Notes under the pieces: generated by a model
The model's input: only the letters and a program-made list of their open reading frames with translations
Databases searched by the model: none
Told to the model about the DNA's origin: nothing
Assembly (NCBI GenBank): GCA_021399345.1
Contig: JAAFKI010000076.1
Coordinates: 1-38,319 of the forward strand
Length of the DNA: 38,319 nucleotides
Direction of reading: 5' to 3'
Source: Candidatus Heimdallarchaeota archaeon
GTDB lineage: Archaea; Asgardarchaeota; Heimdallarchaeia; Heimdallarchaeales; Heimdallarchaeaceae
In this document: positions 7,660 to 15,989 of the stretch, piece after piece
Numbering within the stretch: position 1 is the stretch's first letter
Layout of the letters: every line of letters begins with the position of its first letter
Program-made: the position numbers and the translations under genes

Positions 7660-8502
7660 ATGGTAAAGCTTGGATGTCATGTTTCAATATCTAAATCGGT
7701 AGATCTAGCTTTTGATCGAGCTAAGGATAAAGGATGCGCTGTTTTCCAAGTTTTTGTTAAAAATCCCAGAGGTTGGGCAGCAAAAATTCTATCTGAAGAG
7801 GAGATAAGTAGGTTCAAAAATAATCAGTCAACTAAGAAGATTTATCCAAACTTTGCCCACATTTCTTATCTTCCTAATCTTGCATCGCAGAATTCTGAGA
7901 TGTATAAAAAATCAATTGACTGTTTTTCTATTGAAATTGAAAGATGTAAAATTTTAGAAATTCCTTATTTTGTTGTTCATGGAGGATCATATAAAGGGGG
8001 AACTTTGGAACAAGGTTTAAACACATATGTACAATCCATATTAAAAGGAATTGAAACTTCTGAAGGCAAAGTTACAATTCTAATTGAGAACTCATCAGGT
8101 GGAAAGAATTCCTTAACAGGTTCGTTCGAAAATATTGGTAAGATTATGACTGAGATTAATGATTCACATGCAGTGCAGGTGTGCTTTGATACATGTCATG
8201 GATTTGGTTCAGGATATGATCTTAGGGATTCTAAATCTGTACATAAAACTAAGGAAATTATAGAGGACAATATAGGTCTAACTAGCATAGCTTTGATTCA
8301 TGCTAATGATTCTCTAGGAGAGTTGAATTCATTCAGAGATAGACACGAGCATATAGGTTTAGGTTATATAGGTGAAGAGGGATTTAGAACACTGATAAAT
8401 GATAAAGATTTCAATCAAATTCCATGGATATTAGAAACTCCTATTGATGAAAGGAGAAATGATTTAGGTAATTTAGCTTACCTTAGATCCTTAATAAAAT
8501 GA
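7660..8502 (+). CDS. nfo: Endonuclease IV (AP endonuclease)
   Basis: This 280-aa protein cuts DNA 5' of abasic sites in base excision repair. It shows the TIM-barrel endonuclease IV signatures: GCHVSISKSVDLAF at the start, VFVKNPRGW, FAHISYLPNLAS, FVVHGGSYKG, LIENSSGGKNSLTG, CFDTCHGFGSGYDL, LIHANDSLGELNS and DRHEHIGLGYIGEEGF. These supply the His, Glu and Asp ligands of the three-zinc site, and ILETP gives the last Glu. Length is typical (~280 aa). It follows the COG2187 gene by 22 bp on the same strand and may be its last co-transcribed partner. The GTPase/solenoid operon converges from the other side. Confidence 0.95.
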   Translation: MVKLGCHVSISKSVDLAFDRAKDKGCAVFQVFVKNPRGWAAKILSEEEISRFKNNQSTKKIYPNFAHISYLPNLASQNSEMYKKSIDCFSIEIERCKILEIPYFVVHGGSYKGGTLEQGLNTYVQSILKGIETSEGKVTILIENSSGGKNSLTGSFENIGKIMTEINDSHAVQVCFDTCHGFGSGYDLRDSKSVHKTKEIIEDNIGLTSIALIHANDSLGELNSFRDRHEHIGLGYIGEEGFRTLINDKDFNQIPWILETPIDERRNDLGNLAYLRSLIK

Positions 8503-8517
8503 AGAAATTGATGTAAT

Positions 8518-9102
8518 CTAATTGAATGGTGGAAAGGCTACATTGAAGATTATTGTGAATAAAATAGCTAATCCTATAGTATATAATCCTGCAAGAAATG
8601 CTGGAGCTATTTCTGGAATTCTTTTCTCTCCAGGTCGAATATCAGTATCAATAAATTTTCCTGTTTTTTCATCAAGAGATTGACCTGTTGCCATCTCACT
8701 CACTATCTTCTTCTTTTTCAGAACTTGTATTTCCTGTTTAACTTCATCTAAGGTTTTTGCCTTTTTACGAAACTTATATTTAATAAATAACCAGTAAGTT
8801 TGCATCATATCTAAGGAAGTTGAAAAACCATATAGAAAAGCTGAAGCTCCATAAATAAACAAGAATAATATTGTTGTACTCAACGAACTACTTGTAAATC
8901 CTAATCCTAGTAAAACTCCTGTTAGCATTGCAGAAAACCAGAGAATGGAAGCTAACAACCAGGAAGATAGGGGCATTTTCATCATTTTATCGTAAAGGAT
9001 TCCTGTTTTTGATACATCAAAGGAATATCCACAGTAAGAGCATTTGTATACTCCTCCTTCAGTAAGTTCAATGTCTGTTAGTTTGCAGAATCTACAGTTC
9101 AT
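8518..9102 (-). CDS. Zinc-ribbon multi-pass membrane protein, unknown function
   Basis: This 194-aa protein begins with a four-cysteine zinc ribbon (Cys3, Cys6, Cys21, Cys24; CRFC and CSYCGYSFD). Two hydrophobic segments follow at ~48-68 and ~74-96, a basic cytosolic stretch (KYKFRKKAKTLDEVKQEIQ) and a final TM helix at ~165-188. A GGTGAT Shine-Dalgarno precedes the ATG. It lies 95 bp downstream of the GTPase-longin gene in the same direction, so it may be the third gene of that operon, which would put a membrane anchor beside a GTPase. No specific family was recognised. Confidence 0.7.
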   Translation of the reverse strand: MNCRFCKLTDIELTEGGVYKCSYCGYSFDVSKTGILYDKMMKMPLSSWLLASILWFSAMLTGVLLGLGFTSSSLSTTILFLFIYGASAFLYGFSTSLDMMQTYWLFIKYKFRKKAKTLDEVKQEIQVLKKKKIVSEMATGQSLDEKTGKFIDTDIRPGEKRIPEIAPAFLAGLYTIGLAILFTIIFNVAFPPFN

Positions 9103-9197
9103 TAATTATCACCATATAATACAAAGAAAATAAATTCAAAGTCTTTATATTCTTTACGGAACTACCCTCTTTTTGTTATATAAAATTCTTTCCCTTG

Positions 9198-10106
9198 CTA
9201 TGCTAATAGTGATTTAATGAAACCCGCTAGTTTCTCCTTATTCAGCTTTTCTTTGTTTGTGGAAAAATATTCAGTAATAAGAAAAGCTAATCTTCTAGCT
9301 TCAGGTAATGTTTGCTCATTATCTACAGCTATAGAAATAACATGATCTTTCTCTTCACATATGAAGTAGAAGTAAGGATCAACTTTGATAACTTTGAATT
9401 TATCATGACCAAGAAGTTCATTAGTAAAACCGCTCAATGCATTTAGATATCCAACAAACATTCTCGAATCTTCAACAATGTTGTCTGGATCAAAGAGGTG
9501 TAGAATGTTTCCGTCAACATCTGTAATTAAGAGTGCATTTGGTGTTACTTTCTGAATGTCGATTAGTTGTTTAACCCTACTTACAAACCATTTCATTGCA
9601 TATTCCGTGTTTTTAGCTTCTCTAAAGGATGTCTTAAAGAATTGAAAGGAGAGGTTCTGATACTGAGACATTTTTGTGAGATTTAGAACTTCAATAATTT
9701 CTTCAAGATTCATTGCTTTTTGTAAGTCAGATTTATTAGCTACGAACATTATTACTTTGTCAGAATAGTTGCCTTGCAGCCATTCATCAACCATTATCCA
9801 GAACCATTTAGAAGCTTCTTCAAGCTGTTTTCTATCTGAGGAATCGAGAATAAAAATAATCCCCACAGAAGTCATAACGTATGATTTCCAGATTGTAGAA
9901 CGGAAGGACTTTTGTCCTGAGATGTCGAAAATACTGAAATTTATGTTGCTAATTTTTATTTCTTCAAAATTAACACCAACAGTAGGTTTTGGTCTTGTGA
10001 ATCTACCCTCTTTAATCCAATTCACGAGAGTTGTTTTTCCAACATATGGAAGTCCAATTATGGTTATTGGGATTCCATTTTTGCTCAACTTCTGAATATC
10101 TTCCAT
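9198..10106 (-). CDS. Arf/SRbeta-like small GTPase fused to a longin/roadblock-like domain
   Basis: This 302-aa protein has a Ras-superfamily GTPase domain (~12-185) with all G motifs: G1 GLPYVGKT (18-25), G2 Thr in KPTVGVNFEE, G3 FDISGQKSFR (Gln at the Arf/Ras catalytic position), G4 VANKSDLQ and a weak G5 (KTSF). It lacks a C-terminal prenylation cysteine. Residues ~190-302 (ALLITDVDGNILHLF, FVGYLNALSGFTNEL, then strands and a final helix) have the strand/helix order and sequence feel of longin or roadblock domains, which act as GTPase partners in eukaryotes and Asgard archaea. That assignment is by pattern only. The gene follows the 764-aa helical protein by 31 bp, so the two are probably one operon and may form a complex. 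Confidence 0.85.
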   Translation of the reverse strand: MEDIQKLSKNGIPITIIGLPYVGKTTLVNWIKEGRFTRPKPTVGVNFEEIKISNINFSIFDISGQKSFRSTIWKSYVMTSVGIIFILDSSDRKQLEEASKWFWIMVDEWLQGNYSDKVIMFVANKSDLQKAMNLEEIIEVLNLTKMSQYQNLSFQFFKTSFREAKNTEYAMKWFVSRVKQLIDIQKVTPNALLITDVDGNILHLFDPDNIVEDSRMFVGYLNALSGFTNELLGHDKFKVIKVDPYFYFICEEKDHVISIAVDNEQTLPEARRLAFLITEYFSTNKEKLNKEKLAGFIKSLLA

Positions 10107-10137
10107 TCTCTCTCGAAGAACTATCTTTCTGAAAGTT

Positions 10138-12432
10138 TTAAAGATTGAGGAGGAGGTAATCCAGAATTGAAATTATCTCTGAATAAGGAGCTGGTTGTCT
10201 TTTCCTTCTATCCCTAATTGCTTTGCTGTTCTCTCGACAGAACAAAGAAAATGTATATATCATCTGAGGCATTTCTTTCTGTTCTTCCAGATATTCTGTT
10301 ATTTTTCCTAGTGTCTCGCTGACTTCGTAAAAGTTCTTGCTTGATTTAGTATAGTTACTTGAAGCCTTAGATGGTTTCTTTACAATAGCGTAAAGTTCAC
10401 CAAGAATGATCCCTTGTAAACCCTCATACATCTTTTTGATAACAGGTCCAAAGATATTTCTTCTTTTTACAAAATCCCAGTTGATTTCATTTCCCTTGAT
10501 GGAAACATTTTTGCTTGTTGCTATTAATTCTTGAGTATCTAATAATATAAGATCAATTAATTCATGAAATTCAGTCATTTCTGCAAATTGCTTCTCAACT
10601 GCTTCAGCTAGAAATTCTGGTAATTCCTCAGATTCAATTGTAACTCCTATCATCTCTTCGATGAAATTTCTAACTACATTTTTGTATGTACTTTGGAGAC
10701 CTAGTGTTAACAAATTTGATTCAGTTACTATTCCCACAGTTTTAGTCTCTATCATCCTTTCATTAATCAGGTTTTTTAATTCCTTTTCTTGTTTCTTTAT
10801 ACCAACCATGCTTTGCTCTGCTTTCTTGGCAAAATAATGCGCTCTAGAACGTAAAATTAAGTCTAGAACAATATTATTATCTGCAAACAAATAGACCTTA
10901 TTTTCAGAAATCAATGACTTAACGTAGTATCTTATAGAATGAACTTTCTTTCTTTGGTTATCCCTCTCAGGTATAAAAGATGGTAAAAGTTCAATGGCTT
11001 TTTCCAAATATGAGAGCTTCTCGTCAAGTTCTTGTAACTCAGCGAAACTTGCTCTAGGGTTCTCATCATTAACCTTGAGAAAAGATAAATGAATTTCAGA
11101 GAGAGCTGAACTCATAGATTTTAAAGGAAAGCTAAATTGAGAAACAAGTCTATCGATCATGTTCAAATGGGATAAATCCTGCTGGAGTAGTTCATTTATT
11201 ATTGTTGAGGCTGAAGAATATGCTACACTAACCCCATAAATGTAGGGTAATGATCCTGTTCCTTCTATTTCACCAAGTAATTTTTCTATGTCAACACATG
11301 CTTGAAGAGCCTCTTCTGTTTTTTGTTCATATAATTTTTCAACAATAGTAGTGTGTTTTAATCCTAATTTGGTTAAAATATGTAGAATTTTTAATTCTGA
11401 TTCCTCTTGCTGATATTGTTTGTGTATTTTTTGTCCTTCAGGATTTTCTGTTTGTTCTAGAAGAACACATGCCTTCTTATATTCTTTCAATGCTTTTGCA
11501 TAATATTCAGAAGCATGCTTAAGATCCCCACTCTCTAATGCACCATTTGCAAGTAATTTAAAGTGCTGTACGAGAGAAAGAGAACTATGAGCTTCAACTA
11601 TTGGTAAAAATTCCTTTTGAATTGTTATTGCTCGATTTCCTTGAGTTTCAGGGCTTTTGCTCCAAATCTCAACAGTAGTCTCAAAATGTTCTTTAGCATG
11701 ATTCAATATGGATATTTCACTTATAGGATCAGTCCACCAGAAATCTTGTGCAGCCTTCTTAGATACATCAATTATATTTGAAAGTAATGTAACTCCTTGT
11801 AAATAATCATATTCACTTTTAACCATTAATACGCCTAAATCTTTATCACTATCAGGAAGACTATCGTAAATCGGGAGAAGTCTTTTCATATTTTCTAGTT
11901 GAACTAGTGGCATTAACACATTCAGCATATCACCTATAATTGGAGCAGGAGTCAAGCTGGGGGCACTTGCTTCAGGAATCTCATTATTCAGTACTCGATA
12001 GAGAATTTTGTCAATAGATTTTTTTGCAGTAATGTAATATATGTATTGACTAGTTGAAGGAGAAAAACCAAAGACTCCTCTATTTCTCACTTGAGAATAA
12101 ACATACGTAAGTACACCTAATTGCAGCTCAAATTGATTAAGAGCCATTAGTTGGTTAGAGAAATCACCATAAAGAAGATGATGAAGTGGTAAAGGATTTG
12201 TGTTAGATTTCTTTACTTCAAGAAACACGTCATATATTCTCTCAATAGCCATATCCGCCAAACTGTTGATTGATGATAGGTTTTGAGCACATGATTCTGC
12301 AAAGATAACCCAAGCTGTAGAAATTTCCTTAGGTTCATCTAAGGCTGTAAATGAGCGATAAAGGTCATCTCTTTCTAATTCCATTTCTACAAATTTATTA
12401 AAAGGTCTAGTGTCTAGCAAAGAAAGATGCAT
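10138..12432 (-). CDS. Large all-helical (TPR-like solenoid) protein in an operon with a GTPase
   Basis: This 764-aa protein appears almost entirely alpha-helical, with no TM segment or signal peptide. Several stretches read like TPR or related helical hairpins, for example HAKEHFETTVEIWSKSP and LLANGALESGDLKHASEYY followed by AKALKEYKKA. No enzyme motif was seen. It is the first gene of a minus-strand operon: its stop is 31 bp before the GTPase-longin gene. The A/T-rich sequence upstream of the ATG (12430-12432) is shared with the divergent peptidase promoter. A cytosolic scaffold, adaptor or GTPase effector is the natural guess. A BRO1-like or coat-like fold was considered but not supported by a clear motif. 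Confidence 0.7.
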   Translation of the reverse strand: MHLSLLDTRPFNKFVEMELERDDLYRSFTALDEPKEISTAWVIFAESCAQNLSSINSLADMAIERIYDVFLEVKKSNTNPLPLHHLLYGDFSNQLMALNQFELQLGVLTYVYSQVRNRGVFGFSPSTSQYIYYITAKKSIDKILYRVLNNEIPEASAPSLTPAPIIGDMLNVLMPLVQLENMKRLLPIYDSLPDSDKDLGVLMVKSEYDYLQGVTLLSNIIDVSKKAAQDFWWTDPISEISILNHAKEHFETTVEIWSKSPETQGNRAITIQKEFLPIVEAHSSLSLVQHFKLLANGALESGDLKHASEYYAKALKEYKKACVLLEQTENPEGQKIHKQYQQEESELKILHILTKLGLKHTTIVEKLYEQKTEEALQACVDIEKLLGEIEGTGSLPYIYGVSVAYSSASTIINELLQQDLSHLNMIDRLVSQFSFPLKSMSSALSEIHLSFLKVNDENPRASFAELQELDEKLSYLEKAIELLPSFIPERDNQRKKVHSIRYYVKSLISENKVYLFADNNIVLDLILRSRAHYFAKKAEQSMVGIKKQEKELKNLINERMIETKTVGIVTESNLLTLGLQSTYKNVVRNFIEEMIGVTIESEELPEFLAEAVEKQFAEMTEFHELIDLILLDTQELIATSKNVSIKGNEINWDFVKRRNIFGPVIKKMYEGLQGIILGELYAIVKKPSKASSNYTKSSKNFYEVSETLGKITEYLEEQKEMPQMIYTFSLFCRENSKAIRDRRKRQPAPYSEIISILDYLLLNL

Positions 12433-12475
12433 ATGATAATATATCTTTTAACTTCAATAAGTGTTTTGCAGAATC

Positions 12476-12484
12476 TTTTATACA
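12476..12484 (+). promoter_or_regulatory. TATA box of the Xaa-Pro peptidase gene
   Basis: TTTTATAC centred near 12480 would start transcription around 12506, giving a ~13-nt leader before the GTG at 12519. The divergent solenoid gene starts 87 bp away, so both promoters share this gap. Confidence 0.45.
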
Positions 12485-12518
12485 AAAAATCTAAATATTA
12501 ACTCTCTAAAACAAAGAT

Positions 12519-13604
12519 GTGAAACCTATAGATTATATTAAAAGGCAAAATATGATTACTGATGTTCTAAAAAATGAAGAAATAGATATGCTGATGGTTC
12601 CTCCTTCAATTAACTTCTTCTATTTGTTTAAAGGGTATTTGGGATTGAGTGAGAGGTTGATTTGTGGGATTCTTTCATCTTCAGAGGATCCTATACTAAT
12701 AGCTCCTTCATTTGAAAAGGAGAACATGCAAATTCAGACTACATTTGGTGAGATAGTAACATGGAAGGAGGAAGAAAACCCATATTTAATTCTAAAGAAA
12801 GCTCTTTCCTCTAGACCAAAGAAGATTGCTTTAGAACCTTCTACTCCTTTTGAAATTTATAAGAGATTGATACATCAGTTCCCAGAAGCTGCTTTTGTTG
12901 ATGCAGGGCCAATAATAAATGAGTTTAGATCAGTAAAAACTGAAGAAGAGATTCAAAGAATGACAAGGGCTTCTGAAGATACAGCTGCCGGTATAGCTTC
13001 GGCCCTTGGGGTTATTCAAACTGGCCAAACTGAATTGGAAATATTGAAAATTGTACAAGAACAAATGGCGCTTATTTCGGGAGAGATGGGATGGGCATTA
13101 GTTCAAATTGATGAAAACAGTGCTGTACCACATGGTAAGCCATCAAAGAAGAAACTGAAACAAGATAGTGTGATTCTTGTTGATGCAGGGACAACATGCG
13201 ACCATTACTTTGCTGATATAACGGTCACAAGTGTTCATGGAAAACCATCACAGGAGTTCCTTGATGTGTATAGTATAGTTGAGGAAGCCAATAATAAAGC
13301 TCTTGAAGTTTCCAGATCGGGGGTTCCAGCAGAACAAGTAGATTTTGCAGCAAGGGAAGTAATTGAAAAAGCTGGATATGGACAGTACTTTACTCATAGA
13401 TTAGGTCACGGTTTAGGGTTACAGGTACACGAAGAACCCTACATTGTCAAAGGAAATAAGAACCCATTGGTTTCAGGAAATGTTCATACAGATGAGCCTG
13501 GAATTTACATTCCTGGTAAATTCGGTATTCGAATAGAAGATGATGTCTTAGTAGGAACTAAATCTAGGCGATTAGTTGAATTCGATAGATATTTGTGGAA
13601 GTAA
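12519..13604 (+). CDS. Xaa-Pro dipeptidase/aminopeptidase (peptidase family M24)
   Basis: This 361-aa enzyme cleaves dipeptides or N-terminal residues next to proline. It has a creatinase-like N-terminal domain (1-~135) and a C-terminal pita-bread domain. The five metal ligands are visible: Asp222 in LVDAGTTCD, Asp233 in YFADITVT, His297 in HRLGHGLG, Glu326 in HTDEPGIY and Glu340 in GIRIEDDVLV. His304 in the LQVHEEP motif is the conserved substrate-binding His. The start is GTG at 12519; an in-frame ATG at 12552 is an alternative. Length is typical of archaeal PepQ-like proteins. The methyltransferase gene follows after one base. Confidence 0.93.
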   Translation: MKPIDYIKRQNMITDVLKNEEIDMLMVPPSINFFYLFKGYLGLSERLICGILSSSEDPILIAPSFEKENMQIQTTFGEIVTWKEEENPYLILKKALSSRPKKIALEPSTPFEIYKRLIHQFPEAAFVDAGPIINEFRSVKTEEEIQRMTRASEDTAAGIASALGVIQTGQTELEILKIVQEQMALISGEMGWALVQIDENSAVPHGKPSKKKLKQDSVILVDAGTTCDHYFADITVTSVHGKPSQEFLDVYSIVEEANNKALEVSRSGVPAEQVDFAAREVIEKAGYGQYFTHRLGHGLGLQVHEEPYIVKGNKNPLVSGNVHTDEPGIYIPGKFGIRIEDDVLVGTKSRRLVEFDRYLWK

Positions 13605-13605
13605 A

Positions 13606-14379
13606 ATGAATTACAAAAACTATGATCAAGTTGCTAGTGTATATGATTTTACACGCAAAATTCCAAACGAATCAATTCAGTTCTTTAAAGAAAAAATATA
13701 CTCATTTTTGGATAACAAATACAGCTCTTCCAATTACAGGATTCTATCTATAGGCGTGGGCACAGGGAGAATTGAATCTTTTATTACTTCTCCAAAACAC
13801 AGTCTTTATGGAATTGACATCTCTACAAAAATGCTGCAAGAGTTCAAGAAGAAAGATACTTCCCCTCCTTGCTATCTTATACAAGCAGATGGTCTATTTC
13901 TGCCCTTTAACAAGAATTTTCACTTAATCACAGCAGTTCATTTTGTACATCTAATCAAGAATTATGAGCAGTTTATTAGTGAAATATCAAAATCTACTAG
14001 TACATTATTAATTGGAAATGCTTTTACTAACGTACTTGACCATCCGTATTATCTCAAATTTAGAGATCTATTGATAGAAAATCAGTGGACAGAACCAAGA
14101 TCTGATGATACTGTTGTTAAGGATTTTCAGCATTTTATGACTGATAAAGGATTTAAACCAAAAATGCATGTATCAAAAGTTGCTGCAGAAATAAAAAACT
14201 TAGAAATTGTTGATAGTTTAATAAAAAGATATTTTACAAGTATGAGGGATATTGATAAAGAAATTTTTAAAAATACAGTAGACGATTTTCAGGAGTATCT
14301 GTTAAGTAGTAATGAGAAAATAAGTGGACTACATTCAACTTATTCTATTACTGAGCTATTCTTTTACGAACTTAATTAA
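13606..14379 (+). CDS. Class I SAM-dependent methyltransferase
   Basis: This 257-aa protein shows a Rossmann-type methyltransferase core: motif I ILSIGVGTGRIE at about residues 48-59, an acidic motif II in LYGIDISTKML, QADGLFLPF and the post-motif strand FHLITAVHFVHLI. The N-terminal NYDQVASVYDFTRKIP resembles UbiE/type 11 methyltransferases. The substrate cannot be deduced. The ATG at 13606 is chosen because the preceding peptidase stops at 13604; an in-frame TTG at 13576 lies inside that gene. The tight spacing implies one operon with the peptidase. Its 3' end overlaps the convergent small TM gene by 4 nt. Confidence 0.88.
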   Translation: MNYKNYDQVASVYDFTRKIPNESIQFFKEKIYSFLDNKYSSSNYRILSIGVGTGRIESFITSPKHSLYGIDISTKMLQEFKKKDTSPPCYLIQADGLFLPFNKNFHLITAVHFVHLIKNYEQFISEISKSTSTLLIGNAFTNVLDHPYYLKFRDLLIENQWTEPRSDDTVVKDFQHFMTDKGFKPKMHVSKVAAEIKNLEIVDSLIKRYFTSMRDIDKEIFKNTVDDFQEYLLSSNEKISGLHSTYSITELFFYELN

Positions 14380-14558
14380 CTTTCCAGTTTCTTTTTTCTA
14401 TTTTTCTTTCTTAAGTCCGCAAATGTTATCAAACGGATTAGTTTTACAATTATAACTATTACAACTACAAGAGAACCAATACTTATTGCAAATGAAAGGG
14501 CAATAGGGACTATGATTAAACCTGCTAAGATACCACCTATAATCTTGAGAGCTTTCAT
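14376..14558 (-). CDS. 60-aa membrane protein with one or two TM helices
   Basis: The predicted product is a short hydrophobic protein with residues ~5-40 almost wholly apolar (one long or two short helices) and a strongly basic C-terminus (RKKNRKKKLE), implying a cytosolic tail by the positive-inside rule. A good TATA box lies ~23 nt before its ATG, suggesting a leaderless transcript, which favours a real gene. Its stop overlaps the convergent methyltransferase stop by 4 nt. No function is suggested. Confidence 0.5.
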   Translation of the reverse strand: MKALKIIGGILAGLIIVPIALSFAISIGSLVVVIVIIVKLIRLITFADLRKKNRKKKLES

Positions 14559-14580
14559 GTCTTTCTTTTAAGAGCTCTTG

Positions 14581-14591
14581 CTTTTATATTT
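14581..14591 (-). promoter_or_regulatory. TATA box for the 60-aa membrane protein
   Basis: Read on the minus strand this is AAATATAAAAG, centred about 28 nt before the ATG at 14556-14558, so the transcript would start at or beside the start codon. Confidence 0.5.
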
Positions 14592-14611
14592 TTCCAAAGG
14601 AAGATGATTTT

Positions 14612-15979
14612 TTAAGGTAAATCATGTTTGTAATGTTTATCTGACTCTAAATACTCTTTTCCATTGAAAATTAGGTATTCGGCATGGACATCATGAATAT
14701 CGCCATATTTTTGATACCAGGGGGATGTCCCCAAGAAAGCCCATTTTTCTGCTGTTTCTGGAAGTATTTTCAGCTTTCTCACATCTTCCTCAGAGTTCTT
14801 TAATGATTCTATTAGAGTCAGAGAAGCTGTTAATATTACAGCTGTGGGGGTTCTTCTAATAGATGAATGATTCCATAGTCTGGTTTTTTTTATTATTATA
14901 TTCACGATTTCGTTTGTGAAAATTTCATTACTAATTTTTGATTTATTAAGGAGTTTTTCAATGATATCCTTAAGCTGCATTTCACTGAAAGGATACTCTT
15001 TAACAATATCATAGATATCAAAATTAGTTCGAGTAAATTCAGGAATGTCTTTACCACCTGAAATAATCCAAAAGAGAACATCTAAATCTGGAAATCTTTT
15101 CCTCAATTTCTCCTTTAGTAGTTCTACATTTATGTCAACTTCATCTAGAAATAGAATAAATTTTGAATTTGAAGCATGAGTAGCTACCCACTTACTAACT
15201 CTGTCTGCATCATTTTCAGGATTAAATTCTATTTCTTTGTACTTTCCAGTATCATCTTTCCAAAACTCTGATCTGTAAATGAAAGGTATTTTTAACTTCT
15301 TACACTCTTTCATAAGAGAATAAATAATTTGAGTTTTTCCAGATCCTCCATATCTGCCATAAATATGCGCGTTATTTTCAGGTTGAATGTTATCCCTAAC
15401 TTCCAGAATTTGTTCCTCAAGTATTTTTACTATTGAATGCTCAACTGTGAAATTATGTCTCATCCAGCAACATTCTGGATCTATTAAAGGTTTGAATTTA
15501 GGGAATTTACTAGCAATTTCCTTTGCTTCGTCATGAGTTAGACCTATGTTAATCTTTACCATATCTTCCTCTTTATGCATAAAAGGGATTTTAGGTATGA
15601 TGTCACTCCCATAGAGAAGTTTTCTGGTTTTTTTCAGATTTAGCTGATCTTCAGGCATTAAACAGTGATTATTCTTAATGTTGATATACCAAAGATTAGC
15701 CATTGTTCGGATATAGCTTCTTGAAAAAGATGAAGCAAAAGAAACCCCACCATCCCACCCAAAATCATCTTGTAGTTTATCATAAACTAAATCTAAGAGT
15801 AGAAGATTCTCTAGACTATAATCTTCATCATTTATAATGATTACAATACCTCTCTTATCCTTAGACCATTTGTCGAAAAAAGCCATCTCTTTGCGAAATT
15901 CATAGATAGCCACCACTTCTGGAACAATTGCTAGTACTTTCTCAATGAAGGAGTTGAGAAGCTCTTCTCTCTCACTCAT
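14612..15979 (-). CDS. Nucleotidyltransferase-like domain fused to an AAA+ ATPase
   Basis: This 455-aa protein has two parts. Residues ~1-150 look like a divergent nucleotidyltransferase fold: a strand RGIVIIINDEDYS and the segment TRKLLYGSDIIPKIP, which echoes the 'LYGxDL' element of AadA-like adenylyltransferases. Residues ~170-440 are an AAA+/STAND-like ATPase with Walker A GRYGGSGKT, Walker B FILFLDEVDI and a sensor-like FWIISGG strand, roughly of the Orc1/Cdc6 type. The ATG at 15977-15979 is used; a GTG at 15985 is possible. The upstream gene, also AadA-like, ends 4 nt before that GTG, so the pair is an operon. This combination is not one I recognise. A regulated NTP-using switch or defence module is speculative. 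Confidence 0.65.
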   Translation of the reverse strand: MSEREELLNSFIEKVLAIVPEVVAIYEFRKEMAFFDKWSKDKRGIVIIINDEDYSLENLLLLDLVYDKLQDDFGWDGGVSFASSFSRSYIRTMANLWYINIKNNHCLMPEDQLNLKKTRKLLYGSDIIPKIPFMHKEEDMVKINIGLTHDEAKEIASKFPKFKPLIDPECCWMRHNFTVEHSIVKILEEQILEVRDNIQPENNAHIYGRYGGSGKTQIIYSLMKECKKLKIPFIYRSEFWKDDTGKYKEIEFNPENDADRVSKWVATHASNSKFILFLDEVDINVELLKEKLRKRFPDLDVLFWIISGGKDIPEFTRTNFDIYDIVKEYPFSEMQLKDIIEKLLNKSKISNEIFTNEIVNIIIKKTRLWNHSSIRRTPTAVILTASLTLIESLKNSEEDVRKLKILPETAEKWAFLGTSPWYQKYGDIHDVHAEYLIFNGKEYLESDKHYKHDLP

Positions 15980-15989
15980 TTGCACGCAC

